The notes under the pieces: model-generated
Told to the model about the DNA's origin: nothing
Seen by the model: only the letters and a program-made list of their open reading frames with translations
Database searches by the model: none
From: Nephromyces sp. MM_2019
Taxonomy: Eukaryota; Apicomplexa; Aconoidasida; Nephromycida
DNA length: 39,790 nt
Assembly: GCA_015657535.1 (NCBI GenBank)
Contig: JADHZB010001430.1
Span: 3,619 to 43,408, forward strand
Direction of reading: 5' to 3'
In this document: positions 33,901 through 39,790 of the stretch, piece by piece
Layout: each line of letters opens with the position of its first letter
Position numbering within the stretch: the stretch's first letter is position 1
Translations under genes and position numbers: made by a program

Positions 33901-34873
33901 TTTAGGAGATTCCTGTATAAAAAGATTGGAAAACGAGCATTTGGGAATGAAAGAAACAATAAAGAGTTTTCACATGGATTACGGTTTGCTAAAGAGACAG
34001 GTAAATTTGTGGTAGAATTATAGAGTAATTATAGGTCTATTTCAGTTAGAATAGTAGGTTTCTCTGTATAGTCATTATTTTTTGGTGATATCCAAATTAA
34101 AAAAATTATCGTGATATCTTTCATTTTAAAATGTTGAAGTAATGTATATTCTGTGCTATCCACTTTATATTATTAGCCAGACATGTATGCATTTATTCTG
34201 AGCGAGTAGTTACTCATGTTATGTTAAAGAAATTCTTCTTGTATAAGCGCCACCTGAAACCTTCAATAAGTGATTGTTGCACTCTAAAGTTTTGCTGTTT
34301 ATTTTATGTAAGGTGAAGGATCATTAGCGCTTGCAGCTTTTAAAATAACTATAGCAGTCACTGAATTACTGCTAATGATGATTCCCGCTTTTAGAATCTT
34401 GTTTTGTGCGGCTTGAAATGAGTGCGAACTTGTCTTTTTGAATCCGTGATATAAGCTAAGCAGTCGTTTTTTTGGCTATTTTTTTTCAGCTCAATAAAAA
34501 AGAGAAACAATTTAACCTGCTTTTCCATAAGATAAGTGATTTGGAAGACGATTTGGAAATACCAAAATTGGTAAGGAAACATTTTTTTGTAGGTTAGTTA
34601 GAGTGATCGCGCTTTTTTTGATTGCTAAACACGCGTACCGGGAAGGTCATAGTCTCTTAAGATTATTTCAGTGTTTGAGCTAACAGAAGGCAACAAAAAC
34701 TGATTTTTCAAGCATCTTACGAAAATAAGTTACACTTTACTCTACAGTGCTTACCAAAAAGCTCTGAAAACGAAGAAGAGAATAAGGATACCAACAGTCC
34801 GCTAGGCCCAGCAGCCGGGAATACAAACAAAATAGCCGCAGCTTCGAATTCAGCAAAGCAAAGTATACAATAA
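27978..34873 (+). CDS. CEP135/Bld10-like centriole/basal-body coiled-coil protein
   Basis: Seventeen exons join in consistent phase to 560 residues: 27978..28135, 29320..29368, 29579..29673, 29926..29986, 30137..30224, 30356..30396, 30830..30921, 31120..31237, 31356..31553, 32171..32200, 32290..32501, 32877..32979, 33160..33249, 33531..33576, 33906..34000, 34490..34570, 34748..34873 (TAA). Residues 7-60 (FYCELSRRLKWYGYESQLS, then LVNQLLNDVIQAV, then SLREK) match the CEP135 N-terminus, where a short helix, a GY motif and an LV-KLFSDLV-like helix precede the microtubule-binding coiled coil. Residues 72-100 (EIRSLKLSLDASRKKVANLE) also fit the family. The middle is Lys/Glu-rich coiled coil; residues about 310-445 are more hydrophobic and unrecognised. 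CEP135/Bld10 builds the cartwheel-to-microtubule link of centrioles. At 560 residues it is about half the length of human CEP135. Exons in the long introns (1184 and 617 bp) may have been missed. The acceptor T-tracts are strong; the donor GTTCTA after exon 7 is weak. Confidence 0.75.
31921..32080 (+). repeat. Degenerate CACACAGTGAG repeat in CEP135-like intron 9
   Basis: CACAC(A)(G)AGTGAGCA-type words recur about five times over 160 bp, mixed with GTTAAACACACGCACAGTG and CTCACATACGCTACACACAG. It lies in the 617-bp intron between exons 9 and 10. Confidence 0.7.
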
Positions 34874-35020
34874 AGAGTGCATTATAATTATCTACTCATA
34901 AACAAATTCATGAGATGCTGAGTTTTTACTCCGCTACCATAGTCGATCCGCAGAAATTTTCAAAAAATAATCAGATTTGTCTTTACTAGTTGAAGGACGC
35001 CCTTTTGATAGTACATTAAC

Positions 35021-35132
35021 ATGTTTTTGGTATAGATTTTATGCTGTTTGTTGTTTCCTCTACTTCTAGCCTTTATAAATATAATGTGTTTTTGGTATAG
35101 ATTTCATGCTGTTTGTTGTTTCTTCTACTTCT
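35021..35132. repeat. Tandem duplication of about 46 bp
   Basis: TGTTTTTGGTATAGATTT followed by (T/C)ATGCTGTTTGTTGTTTC and (C/T)TCTACTTCTA occurs at about 35021-35067 and again at about 35086-35132 with two differences. The second copy overlaps the 3' end of the minus-strand ORF ending at 35073. Confidence 0.9.
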
Positions 35133-35443
35133 AACTGTTAAAAAGTTCGAAGGTTGAAATTTGATATATATAAGAGCGTAATTTTGTCCAAATAGTTCCC
35201 CGAGAAAAGTGTTTATAGCAATTTTTTCTTTGGAGTGCAATGCGGTGCTATTAACAGGATATGCTAAAAAATTTTTCCTTCGCTTGCTAGGCAGGATCGG
35301 TATATTATTAATTGATTTGTACTCATCGCAGTGACAAGAAAAATCGTATGTGGCAGTTTTAATATATCGTGCAGCGTAGGTTCGACTCCATTCTTCGATA
35401 CTAGTCAGTTCTGGTACTGGAATAGCAACGTTATTCACTCTCT
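35073..35443 (-). CDS. Possible terminal exon, unidentified protein
   Basis: An uninterrupted 123-codon block behind a strong acceptor on the minus strand (TTTTTTGACTAG, exon start 35443, one base needed from an upstream exon), ending in TAA at 35073. It has no in-frame ATG near its start, so it would be an internal or last exon. It encodes VPELTSIEEWSRTYAARYIK, then CHCDEYKSINNIPILPSKRR and INTFLGELFGQNYALIYIKF. I do not recognise it. It would converge on the CEP135-like gene, whose stop is 200 bp away. The last 20 or so residues come from the duplicated 46-bp segment, which may mean the original end was displaced. Confidence 0.35.
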
Positions 35444-37872
35444 CTAGTCAAAAAATACGAGAAAAAAACCGATGGCAGTTCCCACATTTTTTAGGCAGTT
35501 ACATCTATAACTAGGGCGATTGATCTCTACAGTTTATTAGGATCAATAAAGCGCTATACTGATCTCTTGACTGTTTTTTTTTCAATAGCTTCAGCAGGAC
35601 TTTTTCTGCGCTACCAACGCTTTATCGTTGCTATGATGTAACGCCAATTTATTATACCTTTAAATGCCTATCAATGTGCAGTAGGGCTGTGATAATGCAA
35701 AAAAAGTTACTCTAAGGGGCGTAAAACAATCTAAACCGATACGCGCTAAAAACTCAATTGATCTAACCAAATAGCTGTAAGCGCTGCAAGTTACTTTTCA
35801 TCGCTTCACCAGGGAATTTGAAAAATCGAGCTCTTGCTAATCTTGCATGACTGCTATATATTTTTGACTCTGGTGAGTAAATGCTTTATGCAACAGCAGT
35901 TAACACGTGTGTAAAACTGCCCATGAAGACCTGCGTTAGTCAGTAGAATATATCTTAGAACGCCGTAAAAAAAATTTTTAATATTCTTTTACAGTTTATT
36001 ATTATAAGTATGATGAACTTACGCTATAACTAGTCAGTCCTCAGTAGTTCTTAGAAGATGGTTTTTGGGTATATTTTTTCCAGTCGCCTGTTCTACTTTC
36101 CCGGGGTAACATATTAACTGAAAAAAATTTTGAATGGCCGTTGCGTGGATAAGTATTCTTAATGACATAGGTTTGAGAACCATGCAGTTCATTTTATTAG
36201 CCACGATTGGTTTTTCATCAGTTTTAACTTTTATTCTCCATAATAGCTTCACCAAAAAATTTAGAGAAACTTATAAATTCTGCTTCATTCTTCAGCTTAA
36301 CCAATTGATAAACGCGTATCTTAGCCACCTGACATCAAGCGGAAAAATACTATCTATTTTATTTCGCAAAAAAATAAGCTCATGTTTCGGAAGAAACCTA
36401 TATAAATAGAATTAAAAATGTTTTAGATAAAAGAATTTATTTCATTTTTATTTAACGCATTTTTTTATCAAGGTGTCAGCCATGAGATTTTTAAAACTAG
36501 AATAGCAATCCAAAAAAGTAGTATAAACACCGGAGACGCGAGGACATCTTACAGATTTTTTTTCACCAACAATATCAGAAATTTTCTATGGCTGTTGGCG
36601 AGGTCTTCGTATAAAATAATATATCGCTACGGAATGAAAAACTAAACTTATTAATTTAGCAAGTTCTGCGCAATTAATTTTTCACTCTGAATGCAGTCTA
36701 TAAATTTAGCGAATAGATTGAGGAATAACATGTATCCAAGGATAAAAAACAGTAAAAAATGGCCTGGATGAATCAATTCTTGCTGCTTTAGCATTTGCCT
36801 AGGTGTTCAACTGAGCAAAATTTATAGTTTCTGAGATCAAAATTTAGGCTTCATGTCTTTGAAGGGATATCTCGAGCTGCCATGGCATAACATTTTAATG
36901 AAACTTAATAGCACACTTTGGTTTGTAGGAGATGGTTAGGTAAATACAGTTCAAAAAGAGTCCGGTAATTACCTAGTAAGCATGTAACCTAACAATGGTT
37001 CTGATATGGAATACTGGAAGTAGGGAAGCAGTCTAACTGGTGCCTTAAATGAACTACCTTTAACAAAGAGCCTTCATGTCCGTAAGCTTTACGCTTATTA
37101 TCGAAATAGGCCGTTTGGCAATCAAAACATTTAGTGATGGAGGCCAATAAAAAAACCTGAAAGCATTCTTTAAAGCTGCAATAGCGCCACTTTAAAATTA
37201 CAGGCAACTTATGCGTCTAAGCGCGAGAAAAAAACTTGTGGCTTTATTACGCAGGCTCCTTATCGGGAACCTTTCAAAAATGTCCAACTCTGGAAAAAGA
37301 TAATCATTCGGTATATAGAGTAGAATTGCAAATTACCGACAGCTTCATTCTAGGTTTCAAAAGATCAATAAAAAAAAATTACTGCCGTATTATTCGTGCC
37401 AAAGCTAGCTTGAAAAGAGTAATTTTCCTAGAGGAGGGACTTTGTATGATGTTCACAATGCATGTAATCTAAAACGCCACGATTGTGCGACATTGCTAGC
37501 AATGTGCTAAAACAAACTGGGGCTTACGAAAACCTTGCAGGAGGTTCCAAAAGTAAGGGTAATTTTGGAGATACAGGAAATTACAGGTTGTAGGAAAGCG
37601 TGGCCTTAAAGATACAGCAAATTACCGGTTACAGGATTTTTTTGTTCTGCTATGCTTATGACAATTGGATCTGTGCCTTCACCATAGGTCACCTCATTGG
37701 CGCTTTGCAGTCAAATTCACATGAAAATGATGCTTATGTTCTGACTAAATTCCAATAAGCTTGTGTATCAATTGGCTTTTACTATCCCTCAATACTTAAA
37801 TTTCCTTCCAAGTACATCGAATGAAGTGACTCTTTAATGGGTTAATTGTACTCATCAGAAATATTTCTGAAA

Positions 37873-37947
37873 CCACTAAGTTTTAGTGGGTTGCTATGTA
37901 CCACAGAGATCAAGCAAACGCGGCAAGTTTGCTTGATCTCTGTGGTA
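37873..37947. repeat. Two adjacent hairpins, the second a perfect 21-bp inverted repeat
   Basis: Hairpin 1: CCACTAA at 37873-37879 and TTAGTGG at 37883-37889 around GTT. Hairpin 2: 37899-37919 (TACCACAGAGATCAAGCAAAC) pairs without mismatch with 37927-37947 across the 7-nt loop GCGGCAA. No flanking target-site duplication and no coding context were seen. Confidence 0.9.
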
Positions 37948-38080
37948 GTGTAGGTCGCTGCTAAAATGCAAAGTTTTTTTTCCCCAAGTAAGTTGAGTTC
38001 TTCTAGTATTCACCTCAAGTAAGTAAATGGCAGACCTGCTAAGATGCAAAACAACCATTTATTTTTGTATTTTGAGATAG

Positions 38081-38168
38081 CCAGGCTCTTGATTTCGACT
38101 ATGTTGTAGAAACAAAAGCGCAGGAAACAGAAAGTGAGGTTCTAAAAGCAAATACCAAGTTTTTTCAG
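38081..38168 (+). CDS. Exon-like block, unidentified
   Basis: From acceptor TTTTGAGATAG to donor GTGTGAGT an 88-bp frame without stops encodes ALDFDYVVETKAQETESEVL then KANTKFFQ, charged and helix-prone. No partner exon was found on this strand with matching phase, so it may be chance. Confidence 0.22.
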
Positions 38169-38304
38169 GTGTGAGTACGCCCAAGTTTTCTGCCTTACTG
38201 CTAAGGCCTACCGCTTGCATATTAGGAAAAATAAACCATTACAATTTTTTCGGCAACTAAGAAATTGAACCAAGCATGCATTTTTAGCCAACATGTTAAA
38301 CACG

Positions 38305-38488
38305 TCATTGAGCTGGCTGAAAACGTCTTCTGTTCTTTTTTTTAGCATCAGTGTAGCGTGTATTTCGTTCAGCTCGCAGTATCTCAAGAACAGAGTTGCT
38401 CCTTTGCATTATATCTATCCTAGCATGGCATACTTTGCAGTGAGTAAACCAAAGGTCATTTAATAAGGATTTTTCGGGGGTTACCTTC
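38305..38488 (-). CDS. Exon-like ORF with a CxxC motif, possibly a degenerate zinc finger
   Basis: Behind acceptor TTTTCTGCATTAG (exon start 38488) a 60-codon frame ends in TGA at 38305. It contains LLNDLWFTHCKVCHARIDIM, then SVLEILRAERNTRY and DAKKKNRRR. The C-x2-C followed about 20 residues later by LEILRAERNTRY resembles a BED-type or transposase-associated finger in which the two late His have changed to Ile and Asn. That would suggest a decaying domesticated or transposon-derived exon, but the evidence is thin. Confidence 0.25.
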
Positions 38489-39664
38489 CTAATGCAGAAA
38501 ATTGGCATTTTTTATAAAATTGATAATTGATATAAATTGTGTTACAAACATCAGAAAATTCATTATCAAATATATATTTTTGTTTGCGTCGGTAAAGTAG
38601 CTTACATGTACGCAGCGCTTTTTTTCGCTTTCCCTTGGGGTAGATATTCAGCTGCTGCATGCTGCTTGCTAATGCTTTGTTCCATTTCGATAAAGCAGGG
38701 ATATGAACGCAAGACTATGGTGGGTAACCTGATGAAGCCGCTTCTAGTTTCGGGTATAAAAAAATGATATAGAGATGCACATCACCTGCGATTAATAATA
38801 TATATGAAAGGACTTTTTGTATTCCACTATTTCGTAAGCAAACACCGCAATTTTCACGGTAAACTGTCCTCAAATTTTTTCTTTAATAGGATTTGAGACG
38901 AACTCTTAACCTTGCAAGTCGTATAAAACATATATATATGCAACAAGTCCAATTAATGCACAGCCAAAGCACTAAATGAAATACTTGAAATCTATATTTT
39001 CGTTAAGAGTCACTTACAAGTTTTATAAAGCACTCCTTAACGTTTAAGGGGCCTTGGAAAAAACTAGTGCCGGTAGCTGCACTTATGGGTTGAAGGGCAA
39101 CTCACCTGAGATATCGCCTTACTAGATGTCTACGTAAACTGATGCTCCCAAGCCTACGCATAGCAATGGACGATATTCTCACTTTTGTATCCACTGAAGT
39201 TCGGTAGGCAATCCCTATAATGTGAGAAGCGACAGCAAAGGCAAATTCATAGTTGTCGCCTTCTTTTTATTTTATACCTAATAGCCTGCAATTGTGTTTG
39301 GGCAGCTGGCAAAGCAAAACAATAAAAGAAGTCTGCATGCAGCTTGTTCAAGCTAGACTGAGAATTTTTATACGTTGCTCGATTTAGTTTCACTTAGATC
39401 TATTTCTGCTCTAGAGAGCTAGGCAACTCTAGCTATTCGCGTGGAAGTCGTTGAGGCTACGCCGATTCAGTTGGAAAGCCGCCACTTTATTCTTTGCATT
39501 TCTCCCCGTCTAGGATTAGATAACGATCAGGTGCCAACTTTGCTTGAGATGCTCTATTTCTGTGCAGGTAGAAAATATGTGAAAGACTGGATAGTTTATA
39601 GCTTATGTTTCGCATAAGGTTAGCTAGCCTAATAACATTTCAGGGCATCCTCGGCGAGAGCATA

Positions 39665-39790
39665 TAGACACCATCGCTTGGGGTGGAAGTTAATCGATAT
39701 CATCACTTGGGTTAGAAGCTGATAGATATCATCACTTGGGTTAGAAGCTGATAGATATCATCACTTGGGTTAGAAGCTGATAGATATCAT
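39665..39790. repeat. 29-bp tandem array running off the right edge
   Basis: CTTGGG recurs at 39677, 39706, 39735 and 39764, an exact 29-bp period. The unit is ACTTGGGTTAGAAGCTGATA plus GATATCATC. The first copy is diverged; the last three are nearly identical and continue to the last base, so the window ends inside an array of unknown length. Confidence 0.95.

Larger units (their letters stand above)
34874..39790. other. 4.9-kb right end, mostly unresolved
   Basis: Holds the 3' flank of the CEP135-like gene, a possible minus-strand terminal exon (35073-35443), a 46-bp duplication, hairpins at 37873-37947, two further exon-like blocks at 38.1-38.5 kb and the 29-bp array at the edge. A 91-codon plus ORF at 36134-36409 has one hydrophobic segment (FILLATIGFSSVLTFIL) but no other support. 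I see no complete gene. Confidence 0.45.

Noticed and set aside
35378..35388. GGTTCGACTCC, a match to a tRNA B box
   Set aside because: The flanks do not form a T-arm or acceptor stem, no A box or cloverleaf is visible, and it lies within an open coding-like block on the minus strand.
36134..36409. 91-codon plus ORF with a hydrophobic segment
   Set aside because: In A/T-rich DNA a hydrophobic strip is common; an ORF of 73 codons overlaps on the other strand and neither has a recognisable domain.

Overview
This is nuclear DNA of a eukaryote. The coding sequence is cut by GT...AG introns with pyrimidine-rich acceptors, and the products are eukaryote-specific: a ZNF622/Rei1 ribosome-assembly factor, a BAR-domain endocytic-type adaptor and a CEP135/Bld10-like centriole protein. 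The left edge carries degenerate CCCTAAA repeats, the C-rich strand of plant-type TTTAGGG telomeres. These occur in plants, many algae, oomycetes, dinoflagellates and chromerids. Reading frames fit the standard code, with TAA and TAG both used as stops. A CEP135-like gene suggests a lineage that builds basal bodies or flagella. I cannot name the organism.

Layout. 1-87: telomere-type repeats. 137-1226 (minus): first two coding exons of a glycogen phosphorylase whose next intron runs into those repeats. 1227-9034: no gene recognised; holds a long TG-rich repeat. 9035-12340 (minus): one intronless 1101-residue ORF combining a BAR domain, a UBA domain, a clathrin-box-like motif and a DPF motif. 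12341-16084: no gene recognised; contains what looks like a decayed Ty1/copia-type fragment. 16085 to about 18.85 kb (minus): an unidentified multi-exon gene; its last five exons join in consistent phase. 19124-23925 (minus): a seven-exon Rei1/ZNF622 homologue. 24001-24230: a nested minisatellite just upstream of it. 27682-27844 (plus): a possible last exon of an unidentified gene. 27978-34873 (plus): a 17-exon gene whose first about 70 residues resemble the CEP135/Bld10 N-terminus. 34874-39790: mostly unresolved, with a 46-bp duplication, a possible terminal exon on the minus strand, a 21-bp perfect hairpin, and a 29-bp tandem array running off the right edge.

The identifiable genes on the left all lie on the minus strand and the main gene on the right on the plus strand, so Rei1 and the CEP135-like gene diverge across about 4 kb. 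The genes do not form a pathway; they are ordinary independent eukaryotic loci (carbohydrate reserve use, endocytosis, 60S ribosome maturation, centriole structure). The right half is visibly richer in A/T and T-runs than the left. Exon boundaries were placed by eye from splice consensus and phase and have no transcript support.
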